From positions 1-10,883 of the forward strand of contig CABSNH010000048.1 in the NCBI GenBank assembly GCA_902478985.1: DNA of 10,883 bases. The letters run 5' to 3'. Below the pieces are notes generated by a model. That model had not been told where the DNA came from, made no database searches, and saw nothing but the letters and a program-made list of their open reading frames with translations. The translations under genes were made by a program, and so were the position numbers. Shown here piece after piece: positions 1 to 7,774 of the stretch; the first letter of the stretch is position 1; the number at the start of each line of letters is the position of its first letter. Source of the DNA: an uncultured Collinsella sp. (GTDB taxonomy: Bacteria > Actinomycetota > Coriobacteriia > Coriobacteriales > Coriobacteriaceae).

Positions 1-524
1 GTGTCGGCCTGGACCTTCTCGATGGGCTGGCCCGAGGCGTCGGACAGGATCTGGTTGAGCTCGCGGCGGGTCTTCTTGATCTCCTCGGCCACAATCTCGA
101 TCTCGGTCTGCTGACCCTGGGCACCGCCGCTGGGCTGGTGAATCATGACCTTGGAGTGCGGCAGGCAGAAGCGTTTGCCCTTGGCGCCGGCCGAAAGCAG
201 CACGGCGGCCATAGACGCGGCCATACCCACGCAAATGGTGGAGACCTGCGGCTTGATAAAGTTCATAGTGTCAAGAATCGCCAGACCGGAGTAGACCTCG
301 CCACCGGGCGAATTGATGTAGAGCGAGATATCCTTCTCGGCATCCTGGCTCTCAAGATGCAGCAACTGGGCAACGACCAGGTTGGCGCTGACGGAGTTGA
401 TCTCCTCGCCCAAGAAGATGATGCGGTCGTTGAGCAGGCGCGAATAGATATCGTAGCTGCGCTCGCCGCGCGGCGTCTGCTCGATAACGTATGGCACGAG
501 GGCGGAATCGAACTTAGCGATCAT
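1..524 (-). CDS. clpP: ATP-dependent Clp protease proteolytic subunit ClpP (C-terminus cut by window edge)
   Basis: This is the serine peptidase of the cytosolic ClpXP/ClpAP machine, which degrades unfolded or tagged proteins. The visible 174 codons hold the ClpP fold: NSPGGEVYSG at residues 71-80, the catalytic Ser104 in GMAASMAAVLLSAG, and the catalytic His129 in MIHQPSGG. The catalytic Asp and the last helix lie beyond the left edge, so the gene is partial, not broken. I chose the ATG at 522-524 (MIAKFDSALVP) because GGAG sits six bases before it; in-frame ATGs at 530 and 536 are possible and would add two or four residues. It lies directly downstream of tig, the usual tig-clpP order, in which clpX often follows. 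Family assignment is near certain; the exact start is not. Confidence 0.96.
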   Translation of the reverse strand, partial: MIAKFDSALVPYVIEQTPRGERSYDIYSRLLNDRIIFLGEEINSVSANLVVAQLLHLESQDAEKDISLYINSPGGEVYSGLAILDTMNFIKPQVSTICVGMAASMAAVLLSAGAKGKRFCLPHSKVMIHQPSGGAQGQQTEIEIVAEEIKKTRRELNQILSDASGQPIEKVQAD

Positions 525-570
525 ACGCATCTCCATTTCTCTCTTGCGGACCAAATTGGTTCTAGATAAA

Positions 571-611
571 CGTACGGTGCCCGCATGCTATGCATTGGCT
601 GGCACCGTACG
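571..611. repeat. 11-bp inverted repeat between tig and clpP
   Basis: CGTACGGTGCC at 571-581 is an exact reverse complement of 601-611, with a 19-base loop. On the minus strand the stem is followed by TTTATCT, only a weak T-rich run. It could be a poor terminator after tig, a leader hairpin of clpP, or a regulator site. The 163-base tig-clpP gap holds no gene that I can see. Confidence 0.6.
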
Positions 612-687
612 AAGCAACCGGATAACCGGTGTATAACTTTACCCCATCACGGGCGCACGCATGCGCTCGCGGGCAAGGTGGCGAGAA

Positions 688-1986
688 TTACTCGGCGTCC
701 TTGGCGGTCTCGTCGACCTCGGTCACCTTAGCGTTCTCGACCAGATGGTCGACGGCCTTGGAGCGGCGGATGGACTCACGGACGGCAGGCATGCGGCCGT
801 CGGCGATGAACTCAGCCTTGGAAGCCTCGACGTCCTTGACGCCGGCCTTCTCGAACTCGGCGTTGATGTCGTCCTCGGTGACCTCGATCTTGAGCTCGCG
901 GGCGAGGGCGTCGAGAGCCAGGGACTCACAGGCAACGTCGTTGGCCTGCTTGTGCAGGTCGCCGATGAACTGCTCCATGGTCAGGCCGGAAGCGGGCAGC
1001 CAGGTGTCCAGCGTCATGCCGCGGGCAGCAAGGTTGGACAGGAAATTCTGGCCAAGCTCCTCAAAGACGGACTGCTCGTAGTCGGCGTCCATCTCGTCGA
1101 GCTGCAGACGCTCGGCGAGAGCGGAGACGCAACGGTTCTCCTTCTCGGCCGGGAGGCGGGAAGCCTTGTCCTGCTCAATCTCGATCTTGATGGCGTCCCG
1201 CATAGCGTCGATGCTGTCGAAGCCAAAGTCGGACTTGACGAGCTCGTCGGTGAGCTCGGGGGTGTTGCGAACCTTGATGCCCTTGACGGTGACCTCGACG
1301 GTGTGGGTCTCGGCCTCCTCGCCCTCCTCGACCTCGTCGGTCCAGGTAACGGTCTTGACGTCGTCAACGTTGGCGCCAATCAGGGCCTCGTTGAACTCCT
1401 TGGGGTTGCTGTCGCTACCGGCGATGAGCATGCGGCCCTCGGCAGCGAAGTTGTCGGCGTTCTCGACGGCCTTGAGGTCGACGGTGACGTAGTCCTCGGC
1501 CTCGACGGCGCGACCCTCGACGTCTTCGAAGGTGGCACGGTAGTTGAGGAGCATCTCGACCTGGTTGTTGATCTCGGACTCGGTGACCTCCGCAGGGGGC
1601 ATCTCGATCTCGACGGCGTCGAAGGAGGAGAGCTCAGCGGCGGGACGCAGGGAGAACTCGACGGTGTAGGTGTAATCCTCGTGATCCTTGGCGAGGTCGA
1701 GCTCCTTGTAGTCACCATTCTTGGTGGGGACGATGTCCAGCTCGTTGAGGACGGCGGGCTCGTTGGCGGCGATCAGGTCGTTGGTGGCCTGAGCGAGGGT
1801 AGCCTCGGCGCCAAGAGCGGAGTCGATGACCGGACGGGGAGCCTTACCGGCACGGAAGCCCGGGAAGCGGTACTTCTTGGCGGTCTCCTTGTAGGCCTTC
1901 TTGATCGCGGCGTCGACGTCGGCGGCCGGGATGGTGACCGTAGCGGTGAGCTTGGCGTCCTTGACGTCAGAAGCGGTGATGTTCAA
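688..1986 (-). CDS. tig: Trigger factor, ribosome-associated chaperone
   Basis: Trigger factor docks beside the ribosomal exit tunnel and shields nascent chains. The ribosome-binding signature GFRAGKAP falls at residues 43-50 if translation begins at the TTG at 1984-1986 (MNITASDVKDAKLTATV). That is the same position as in the E. coli protein, and gives 432 residues, the usual length. AGGAGG at 1993-1998 is six bases before this TTG and overlaps the upstream ATG at 1999-2001, so the ATG cannot be the start; a GTG at 1987-1989 is only three bases from the Shine-Dalgarno. The middle PPIase-like region (about residues 145-250) is degenerate: the usual IPGFE and FPxxY segments are not recognisable. 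The C-terminal substrate-binding helices are intact. The open frame continues upstream through tRNA-Leu, but that part is not coding. Confidence 0.96.
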   Translation of the reverse strand: MNITASDVKDAKLTATVTIPAADVDAAIKKAYKETAKKYRFPGFRAGKAPRPVIDSALGAEATLAQATNDLIAANEPAVLNELDIVPTKNGDYKELDLAKDHEDYTYTVEFSLRPAAELSSFDAVEIEMPPAEVTESEINNQVEMLLNYRATFEDVEGRAVEAEDYVTVDLKAVENADNFAAEGRMLIAGSDSNPKEFNEALIGANVDDVKTVTWTDEVEEGEEAETHTVEVTVKGIKVRNTPELTDELVKSDFGFDSIDAMRDAIKIEIEQDKASRLPAEKENRCVSALAERLQLDEMDADYEQSVFEELGQNFLSNLAARGMTLDTWLPASGLTMEQFIGDLHKQANDVACESLALDALARELKIEVTEDDINAEFEKAGVKDVEASKAEFIADGRMPAVRESIRRSKAVDHLVENAKVTEVDETAKDAE

Positions 1987-1992
1987 CACGTT

Positions 1993-1998
1993 CCTCCT
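1993..1998 (-). promoter_or_regulatory. Shine-Dalgarno AGGAGG deciding the tig start
   Basis: A perfect AGGAGG lies six bases before TTG (1984-1986) and three before GTG (1987-1989). It overlaps the in-frame ATG at 1999-2001, which rules that codon out as the start. Confidence 0.85.
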
Positions 1999-2010
1999 CA
2001 TACTGCCCAG

Positions 2011-2040
2011 CTTATCTGAGGTGCTGGTACCTTTATGCAA
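2011..2040 (-). promoter_or_regulatory. Possible sigma70-type promoter for tig
   Basis: On the minus strand TTGCAT (2035-2040) and GATAAG (2011-2016) are 18 bases apart, each a partial match to the -35 and -10 boxes, just upstream of the tig Shine-Dalgarno. The match is modest, and tig could also be read through from tRNA-Leu, since no terminator is seen between them. Confidence 0.3.
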
Positions 2041-2076
2041 CAAGCGTCGCGAGGGCATAAGCCGACGCGGGTGCGT

Positions 2077-2160
2077 TGGTGCGGGCGAAAGGACTCGAAC
2101 CTTCACGGGAATCCCACCAGAACCTAAATCTGGCGCGTCTACCAATTCCGCCACGCCCGC
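2077..2160 (-). tRNA. tRNA-Leu (UAG anticodon), CCA encoded
   Basis: The minus strand folds as a class II tRNA of 84 bases. It has a perfect 7-bp acceptor stem GCGGGCG/CGCCCGC, discriminator A and an encoded CCA at 2077-2079. The anticodon stem CCAGA/TCTGG encloses TTTAGGT, giving anticodon TAG. A long variable arm and the TTCGAGT T-loop fit leucine. It is followed about 90 bases later by tig. A -10-like TATCAT (2180-2185) lies upstream, without a clear -35 partner. Confidence 0.97.
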
Positions 2161-2246
2161 ATGAGCGCACAGACTAGGAATGATAGCAGATACGAGCGAC
2201 AAGCGCACGCACACGTTTTACAGGCTCACGACCTCACCACGAGTGC

Positions 2247-2271
2247 AAAAGGCGGGGCGAGTTGCCCCGCC
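2247..2271 (-). terminator. Rho-independent terminator of the molybdenum hydroxylase operon
   Basis: On the minus strand, GGCGGGGC and GCCCCGCC form a perfect 8-bp GC stem around a 5-base loop, followed by TTTT (2247-2250). It lies about 30 bases past the stop codon of the xdh gene and separates that operon from tRNA-Leu. Confidence 0.85.
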
Positions 2272-2300
2272 CCGCCAATTACGACTTGTTCGCTGACCCG

Positions 2301-5132
2301 CTACTCCCCCAGCAGGGCCTTCTCGGGCGTGATCGGCAGCGAGCGTACCTGATGTCCGGTGGCGTGTGCCACGGCCGAGGCCACGGCGGCGAGCGGCGTG
2401 TTGATGACGACCTCGCCAATCGACTTGGCGCCAAACGGACCCGTCGGCTCGTAGCTCGGCTCAAAGGCCACGCGAATGCTGCCGATATCCAGGCGCGTGG
2501 GCAGCTTGTAGCTCATAAAGTTGCCGGTGCGCAGGCGGCCGCGATCGTCGTGCTCGACGATCTCATAGAGCGCGTGGCCGATACCTTGGGCAATACCGCC
2601 CTCGGCCTGGACGCGCGCGAGCGCCTCGTTGATCACGGTACCGCAGTCGACGGCCGCCGCGTAGTCCACCACAGTCACCTTGCCGGTGGCCTTGTCGACC
2701 TCGACCTCGGCAATACCGGCCATAAACGGCGGAGGCGAAACGGGCAGGCAGGCAGAGGCGTGCGAGGTGAGCGCGTCGCCGCCTGCGATATTCTTGACGC
2801 ACAGGTTGGCAAAGTCGCGCAGCGTGAGGTAGCGGTTCTGCTCGCGCGCGGCACGCTCGTCGGACAGGCGCACGTACTGGCCATCAAAGACCACGTCGGC
2901 GGCGTCCACGTCCCACATCTGGGCGGCCTTGGCGCAAATCTTCTCACGCAGCTCGGTCGCGGCGTTCTTGGCTGCAAGGCCCGTCACGTACGTACCCGAG
3001 CTCGCGTACGAGCCGGCGTCGAACGGCGACACATCGGTGTCCACGCCGCGTACCACAATGAGCGAGCTCTCCACACCCAGCTCCTCGGCGGCGATCTGCG
3101 CCAAGATCGTGTCGACGCCCATGCCGTTATCGGTGGCGCCGGTGCCGATGGTAATGAAGCCGTCCTCTTCCAGGCGCATGTCGATGCCGGCGATGTCCAC
3201 GTTGGAAATGCCAGAGCCCTGCATGGTGAGCGCGCAGCCCAGGGCGCGCACGCGGTCGCCCAGGTCCACAGCCAGAGGCTTGTCGCGCCAGCCGATCATG
3301 TCCATCGCGCGCAGCAGGCAGCGGTCGAGCGCGCAGGCGTTGAGCTTCTCGTTGTAGTACTGCGGCATGGCCTCGCCCTCGCGCACGATGTTCTTAAGGC
3401 GCAGGTCAGCGGGATCCATGTGCAGCATGTCGGCAAGCTCGTTGACGGCGCTCTCGACGGCAAACTGGCCCTGGGTGGCACCGTAGCCGCGATACGCGCC
3501 GCCGCGGTTGGTATTGGTGTAGACGGCGTCCCAGCTAAAGCGACTCGCCTTCACGTGGTTGTAGATGGGCAGGCTCTTGTGGCCCGAAAGACCGATCGTC
3601 GTGGTGGCATGCTCGCCGTACGCGCCGGCGTTGGACAGCGTATGCAGATCGATAGCCGTGATGGTGCCGTCGTTCATGGCGCCCAGCTTAACGGTCATCT
3701 GCATCTGGTGGCGCGAGTTGCCCGCGGTGATGGTCTCCTCGCGGGTGTAGCAGCAGTAGCTCGGACGGCCGGTCTGCTGGGTGACGAACGCCACGAAGAT
3801 CTCGCAGCAGCCCGTTTGCTTGGAGCCAAAGCCGCCGCCGATGCGCGGCTTAATGACCTGCACCTGCGACTGCGGAATGTCGAGCGACTGCGCGACCATG
3901 CGGCGAACGTGGAAGGGCACCTGTGTAGAGGTGGTCACCGAGATGCGCCCGAACGCGTCGGTCGTCGCGAAGGCGCGGAAGGTCTCCATGGGCGCGGTCT
4001 GCGTGGCCTGGCTGGTGTAGGTACGCTCAAAGACGATGTCGCTCTGGGCGAATGCCTCGTCAGGGTCGCCAAAATCACTGGTACCGCTGCACACCAGGTT
4101 GCGAGCAACGTCGCCGCCCTGCGGGAACATAAAGGTTACGTCGCCCTCGGGGTGGACCACGATGTCGTTATCGAGCGCCTGGGTAAAGTCGAGCAGGGGC
4201 TCGAGCACCTCGTAGTCGACCTTGATGAGCTTGAGCGCCTTGTCGGCGGCCTCCTCAGTCTCGGCGGCGACGATCGCCACTTCCTCGTTTTGATAGCGCA
4301 CGAGGTTCTCGAGAATCAGGCGGTCGTAGGGACTCGGCTGCGGATAGCTCTGGCCGGCAATGGTAAAGCGGCGCTTGGGCACGTCCTCGTAGGTGTAGAC
4401 GCCCACCACGCCGGGCACCTTCAGGGCGCGCGACGTATCGATGGAGCGGATCTTGGCGCGGGCATACGGGCTGCGCTTGAGCTTGACGATCAGGGCGCCG
4501 GCGGGCACCAGGTCGCCCGTGTAGACGGGACGACCCTCGAGCAGCGCCTTCGAGTCCTTCTTGGGCTGCTTATGAGTAATCTGCTTGTACGCGACACCGT
4601 CGGAGCTGGTGTTATTGACCGGCAGCTCGGGCATCTCAAAGCCCACCTGCACGCCGGACTCGTTAAGGAAGCGCACGATGGCGCGCAGCTGGCTCTCGTA
4701 GCCGCTACAGCGGCAGAGGTTGCCGGCGAGCTGGCGCGAGAGCTCCTCGCGCGTGGCGACGAGGCTCGGGTCGTCCTTGGCGGCGCGAGCAAGCGCCAGC
4801 ACGTTCATGATGAGGCCGGGGGCGCAAAAACCGCACTGCTCGGCGCCTTCGGCAGCCATCGCACGGGCGAGCGCCTCGGACTCGGCCTTGAGGCCCTCGA
4901 GCGTGGTGATGGAGCGGCCCTCGACGCGCGCGGCGGGAACCGAGCAGCTCAGCACCGGGTCGCCATCGAGCCACACCGTGCACAGACCGCAGTTGGTGGT
5001 TTCGCAGGCACAGCGCACCGACGCGCAACCCTGCTCGCGCAGCAGCGCAAAGAGCATGGTGTCGGGGGCAATCTGAACCTTGACCTTACGGCCGTTGAGC
5101 GTAAAGGAAAGATCGATGAGTTTGGCAGCCAT
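2301..5132 (-). CDS. Fused [2Fe-2S]/molybdopterin subunit of an XdhD-like molybdenum hydroxylase
   Basis: 943 residues joining two parts that are separate genes in many relatives. Residues 1-160 are the iron-sulfur part: C43-x4-C48-x2-C51-x11-C63 for the plant-type [2Fe-2S] cluster, then C100-x2-C103 and C140-x-C142 for the second cluster. Residues from about 180 form the catalytic molybdopterin part, with IGGGFGSK at 431-438, RGYGATQGQF further on, and GAKSIGE near the end, where Glu907 is the presumed catalytic base. Layout and C-terminus (GPFGAKSIGE, then TPEKAL) resemble E. coli XdhD, whose FAD partner YgfM is likewise separate; unlike what I recall of XdhD, all eight cluster cysteines are kept here. 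Expected reaction: hydroxylation of a purine or similar heterocycle in the cytosol, with electrons passing through Fe-S to FAD. The substrate is not readable from sequence. The start codon shares one base with the FAD gene's stop. Confidence 0.93.
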   Translation of the reverse strand: MAAKLIDLSFTLNGRKVKVQIAPDTMLFALLREQGCASVRCACETTNCGLCTVWLDGDPVLSCSVPAARVEGRSITTLEGLKAESEALARAMAAEGAEQCGFCAPGLIMNVLALARAAKDDPSLVATREELSRQLAGNLCRCSGYESQLRAIVRFLNESGVQVGFEMPELPVNNTSSDGVAYKQITHKQPKKDSKALLEGRPVYTGDLVPAGALIVKLKRSPYARAKIRSIDTSRALKVPGVVGVYTYEDVPKRRFTIAGQSYPQPSPYDRLILENLVRYQNEEVAIVAAETEEAADKALKLIKVDYEVLEPLLDFTQALDNDIVVHPEGDVTFMFPQGGDVARNLVCSGTSDFGDPDEAFAQSDIVFERTYTSQATQTAPMETFRAFATTDAFGRISVTTSTQVPFHVRRMVAQSLDIPQSQVQVIKPRIGGGFGSKQTGCCEIFVAFVTQQTGRPSYCCYTREETITAGNSRHQMQMTVKLGAMNDGTITAIDLHTLSNAGAYGEHATTTIGLSGHKSLPIYNHVKASRFSWDAVYTNTNRGGAYRGYGATQGQFAVESAVNELADMLHMDPADLRLKNIVREGEAMPQYYNEKLNACALDRCLLRAMDMIGWRDKPLAVDLGDRVRALGCALTMQGSGISNVDIAGIDMRLEEDGFITIGTGATDNGMGVDTILAQIAAEELGVESSLIVVRGVDTDVSPFDAGSYASSGTYVTGLAAKNAATELREKICAKAAQMWDVDAADVVFDGQYVRLSDERAAREQNRYLTLRDFANLCVKNIAGGDALTSHASACLPVSPPPFMAGIAEVEVDKATGKVTVVDYAAAVDCGTVINEALARVQAEGGIAQGIGHALYEIVEHDDRGRLRTGNFMSYKLPTRLDIGSIRVAFEPSYEPTGPFGAKSIGEVVINTPLAAVASAVAHATGHQVRSLPITPEKALLGE

Positions 5133-6046
5133 TAGCGCACCTCGCTAGAATCGACGCCGGGCACGCGGCGGCAGGAATACTCGTCCGTGGCAAACTTAGG
5201 AATCTGCACGCCCTCGAGCTCGCGGGCAAGCGCGGCCGAAAGCTCGATGCCGGCGGCGCGGCGCACAGCCTGGACGGCAAGCGGGGCAGAGATGCGGCGG
5301 CGGTAGTCAGCCGAGCCCCACATGTTGGTGCCGTAGCTCAGGGCACGCACGGATGCGGCCAAGACGCGCAGCTCGTCCTCGGAAGGCTGCTCGGCGGTAA
5401 GGCCACATACCTCGCCCTGCAGCAGGGTCGCGCGCAGCGGGCGGGCACCCACGGTGACATGCCAGCTGTTGTCCCACCAGGCGGCGGTGACGTTTAAGGA
5501 GGGGAAGTCGGTCGCGGCCTTGCGTACGGCCTCATAGCTTGCGCGGTAATCGTGCTTAACGACCACCACGTGCTCGATCACGTCACGCATGTAGCCCATG
5601 TCCACAAACTCGGCGAGCGGCACGCGGCCGGCGCCCGTCAGCTCAACATACGAATCGAGCGCCAGGAACGCCGAGAGCACGTCAGAGAAGCCAAAGCGAC
5701 CATAGATGCTGCCGCCCACCGTGGCGGTGTTACGCAGCTGCACACCCACGATATCGTGGACGGCGAACTCAAAGACATGGTTGACAAGTGCGTTGAGCTC
5801 GGCATGACGCTCGAGCTGGCGCAGGGTGCACATGGCGCCGATGCGAAACTCGGTCTCGGTCTCCTCGATTTGATCGAGCCCGCAGGCCGAAAGGTCAATC
5901 GCCGTCGCCACTCGACGCGAACCCAGGCGCATCCAGATGCCGCCGCCCACAATCTTGTTGTTGCGGTTCTTCTGTAAGAGCTCATAGGCTTCGGCCGCGT
6001 TTCCAACACGGACGTAGGTACCGAACTTGAGCACGTTCTCCCCCAT
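5132..6046 (-). CDS. FAD-binding subunit of the molybdenum hydroxylase (XdhB/YgfM-like)
   Basis: 304 residues of the CoxM/XdhB type. The two FAD-binding loops are visible: IVGGGIWMRLG at residues 32-42 (usual form AGGT) and TVGGSIYGRFGFSDV at 109-123. The rest matches the PCMH-type FAD domain and the CO-dehydrogenase flavoprotein C-terminal domain. It passes electrons from the Fe-S clusters of the next gene to an acceptor. The two genes are linked by TAATG, where stop and start share one base, so translation is probably coupled and the proteins form one complex. The start is uncertain: ATG at 6044-6046 has GGAG only two bases away, while an in-frame GTG at 6032-6034 (MLKFGTYVRV) lies three bases after GGGGAG. 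No xanthine-dehydrogenase maturation gene is in the window. Confidence 0.92.
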   Translation of the reverse strand: MGENVLKFGTYVRVGNAAEAYELLQKNRNNKIVGGGIWMRLGSRRVATAIDLSACGLDQIEETETEFRIGAMCTLRQLERHAELNALVNHVFEFAVHDIVGVQLRNTATVGGSIYGRFGFSDVLSAFLALDSYVELTGAGRVPLAEFVDMGYMRDVIEHVVVVKHDYRASYEAVRKAATDFPSLNVTAAWWDNSWHVTVGARPLRATLLQGEVCGLTAEQPSEDELRVLAASVRALSYGTNMWGSADYRRRISAPLAVQAVRRAAGIELSAALARELEGVQIPKFATDEYSCRRVPGVDSSEVR

Positions 6047-6070
6047 CTCTCCACTTGTCCAGTACCTTTA

Positions 6071-6079
6071 AGTGTACCA
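6071..6079 (-). promoter_or_regulatory. Possible extended -10 promoter of the molybdenum hydroxylase operon
   Basis: TGGTACACT on the minus strand fits an extended -10 (TGn plus TACACT), 24 bases before the FAD gene's ATG and just downstream of the gdhA terminator. No good -35 box is seen at the expected distance, so the call is tentative. Confidence 0.35.
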
Positions 6080-6141
6080 AACGTGAGCGCACAGCTCGTG
6101 TCGGGACAAAATGATCCGTTTTCCTCCGTCGCATGCGGATC

Positions 6142-6176
6142 AAAAAAGGCTCCCAGCCAAGATGACTGGGAGCCTT
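6142..6176 (-). terminator. Rho-independent terminator of gdhA
   Basis: On the minus strand GGCTCCCAG and CTGGGAGCC form a perfect 9-bp stem with a 9-base loop, extended by AA/TT pairs and followed by TTTTTT (6142-6147). It begins about 25 bases after the gdhA stop. Confidence 0.93.
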
Positions 6177-6201
6177 CTGCGATGCTATGTCGAGCGAAGA
6201 T

Positions 6202-7557
6202 TTAGCAGACGCCCTGGGCGAGCATGGCGTCGGCGACCTTCAGGAAGCCGGCGATGTTGGCGCCCATGACGAAGTTGCCCTCCTGGCCGTACTCCTTGGC
6301 GGTGTCGTCCACGTTGTGGAACATGCCGCGCATGAGCTGCTCGAGCTTGCCGTCGACCTCCTCGAAGGTCCAGGACAGGTGCTCGGCGTTCTGGCTCATC
6401 TCCAGGCCGGACACGAGCACGCCGCCGGCGTTGGCAGCCTTACCAGGCATAAAGGCGACGCCGTTCTCTTGGAAGTAGGTCGTGGCCTCGATGGTCGTGG
6501 GCATGTTCGCGCCCTCGCCGACCACCTTGCAGCCGTTGGCGACGAGCGCCTGAGCGTCCTCGAGCAGCAGCGTGTTCTCGCGAGCGCAGGGCAGCGCAAT
6601 GTCGCAGGGCAGCTGCCACACGCCGCGGCCGTCGCCCTCGTGCCACACGGCGTTGGGCTTCTCGTCAACGTACATGGCGAGCGTAACGCCCTTGTCGTGG
6701 CCAGAGCGCTTCTTGTTGTAAACGTGCTCGAGCACGGTGTAGTCGATGCCGTCGGGGTCCTCGACCCAGCCGTGGGTATCGGAGCAGGCCAGCACCTTGC
6801 CGCCGAGCTGAGAAACCTTCTGGACCGCGTAGATGGCGACGTTACCGGAGCCGTGAACGACGACGTTCTTGCCCTCGAAGGAGTCGCCGCGGCTCTTGAG
6901 GTACTCGTCCACAAAGTAGGCCAGGCCGTAGCCGGTGGCCTCGGTACGGGCAAGCGAGCCGCCAAAGGAGAGGCCCTTGCCGGTGAGGACGCCGGTCCAC
7001 TCGTTGGTCAGGCGCTTGTACTGACCGAACAGGTAGGCAACCTCGCGGCCGCCAACGCCCAGGTCGCCGGCGGGAACGTCGGTGTTGGGGCCGATGTGGC
7101 GATAGAGCTCGGTCATGAAGGACTGGCAGAAGTGCATGATCTCGTTGTTGGACTTGCCCTTAGGATCAAAGTCGGAGCCGCCCTTGCCGCCGCCCATGGG
7201 AAGGGTGGTCAGGCTGTTCTTGAGGATCTGCTCCAGACCCAGGAACTTGAGCATACCCAGGGTGACCGTCGGGTTAAAGCGCAGGCCGCCCTTGTAGGGT
7301 CCAATGGCAGAGTTGAACTCGACGCGGTAACCGCGGTTGACCTGAACCTTGCCCTGGTCGTCGACCCAGGGGACACGGAACATAACGATGCGCTCGGGCT
7401 CGACGAGGCGCTCCAGCAGGGCGGCCTCCTCGTACTCGGGGTGGGCGTCGAGCGCCGGCTGGATGGTCCCGAGGATCTCGGTCGCGGCCTGGATGAACTC
7501 AGGCTGCTCGGGATAGCGGGCCTTGAGCTCTTCGAGAACTTTCTGCGTGTAGCTCAT
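6202..7557 (-). CDS. gdhA: NADP-type glutamate dehydrogenase, hexameric
   Basis: 451 residues, the usual size of the small hexameric glutamate dehydrogenases that interconvert 2-oxoglutarate plus ammonia and glutamate in the cytosol. YKGGLRFNP at 88-96 binds substrate, and Lys125 in LPMGGGKGGSDFDPKGKS is the catalytic lysine; the Asp that follows the glycine run in this family is also present. VVVHGSGNVAIYA, about residue 235-245, is the dinucleotide-binding turn. Length and similarity to E. coli GdhA suggest NADP(H) and an ammonia-assimilating role; coenzyme choice cannot be proven from the motif alone. The ATG at 7555-7557 has GGAGGA five bases before it. The gene stands alone, with its own leader and a strong terminator. 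Confidence 0.97.
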   Translation of the reverse strand: MSYTQKVLEELKARYPEQPEFIQAATEILGTIQPALDAHPEYEEAALLERLVEPERIVMFRVPWVDDQGKVQVNRGYRVEFNSAIGPYKGGLRFNPTVTLGMLKFLGLEQILKNSLTTLPMGGGKGGSDFDPKGKSNNEIMHFCQSFMTELYRHIGPNTDVPAGDLGVGGREVAYLFGQYKRLTNEWTGVLTGKGLSFGGSLARTEATGYGLAYFVDEYLKSRGDSFEGKNVVVHGSGNVAIYAVQKVSQLGGKVLACSDTHGWVEDPDGIDYTVLEHVYNKKRSGHDKGVTLAMYVDEKPNAVWHEGDGRGVWQLPCDIALPCARENTLLLEDAQALVANGCKVVGEGANMPTTIEATTYFQENGVAFMPGKAANAGGVLVSGLEMSQNAEHLSWTFEEVDGKLEQLMRGMFHNVDDTAKEYGQEGNFVMGANIAGFLKVADAMLAQGVC

Positions 7558-7592
7558 GCTTCCTCCAATGATGGGAAACGAAAAATGTCGGT

Positions 7593-7613
7593 CGCGGCAC
7601 CCTATGCGCCGCG
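7593..7613 (-). promoter_or_regulatory. Leader hairpin upstream of gdhA
   Basis: CGCGGC and GCCGCG (7593-7598, 7608-7613) form a 6-bp stem with a 9-base loop, 36 bases before the gdhA start. A TTTTT follows a few bases downstream on the minus strand, but too far from the stem for a standard terminator. Possible promoter pieces lie upstream (TATTAT or CATACT around 7625-7640), none convincing. Confidence 0.3.
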
Positions 7614-7727
7614 AACTTTATCGAGTATGGATAATATCGCACTGTTGCAGCAAAGTTTCGCATAAGCCGACGAGCAGATGTTTCATTTTGATTACGATGC
7701 AGGTAGAGGCGTTTTTGAGTGCCTGAC

Positions 7728-7774
7728 GTGCAAAACCTGTGTTTCAAACCTGTTTCGTCCACGTGTTCCAAACC
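7728..7774. repeat. Short direct repeats upstream of gdhA
   Basis: GTGTTTCAAACC (7739-7750) and GTGTTCCAAACC (7763-7774) match at 11 of 12 bases and start 24 bases apart. A shorter relative, GTGCAAAACC, is at 7728-7737. They sit in the non-coding stretch between the DUF3343 gene and gdhA and could be protein-binding sites or decayed repeat copies. Confidence 0.35.

Noticed and set aside
661..2019. Long plus-strand open frame opposite tig
   Set aside because: It is the antisense shadow of trigger factor: low-complexity Leu/Gly/Val/Asp-rich translation, no domain, no Shine-Dalgarno.
2024..2035. Shared TAAAGGTAC upstream of both tig and the hydroxylase operon (also near 6062-6070)
   Set aside because: Nine bases shared once, at different distances from the starts, with no dyad symmetry common to both; chance is a sufficient explanation.
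1987..2214. N-terminal extension of trigger factor up to 2214
   Set aside because: It would translate the whole of tRNA-Leu; the Shine-Dalgarno at 1993-1998 and the position of GFRxGK place the start at 1986.
2262..5135. 957-codon plus-strand open frame opposite the molybdenum hydroxylase
   Set aside because: High GC and codon bias keep the antisense frame open. The translation is rich in His, Arg, Ala and Gly without motifs, while the minus strand has all Fe-S and Mo motifs.
6187..7665. 492-codon plus-strand open frame opposite gdhA
   Set aside because: Antisense shadow of a clear glutamate dehydrogenase; no recognisable domain.
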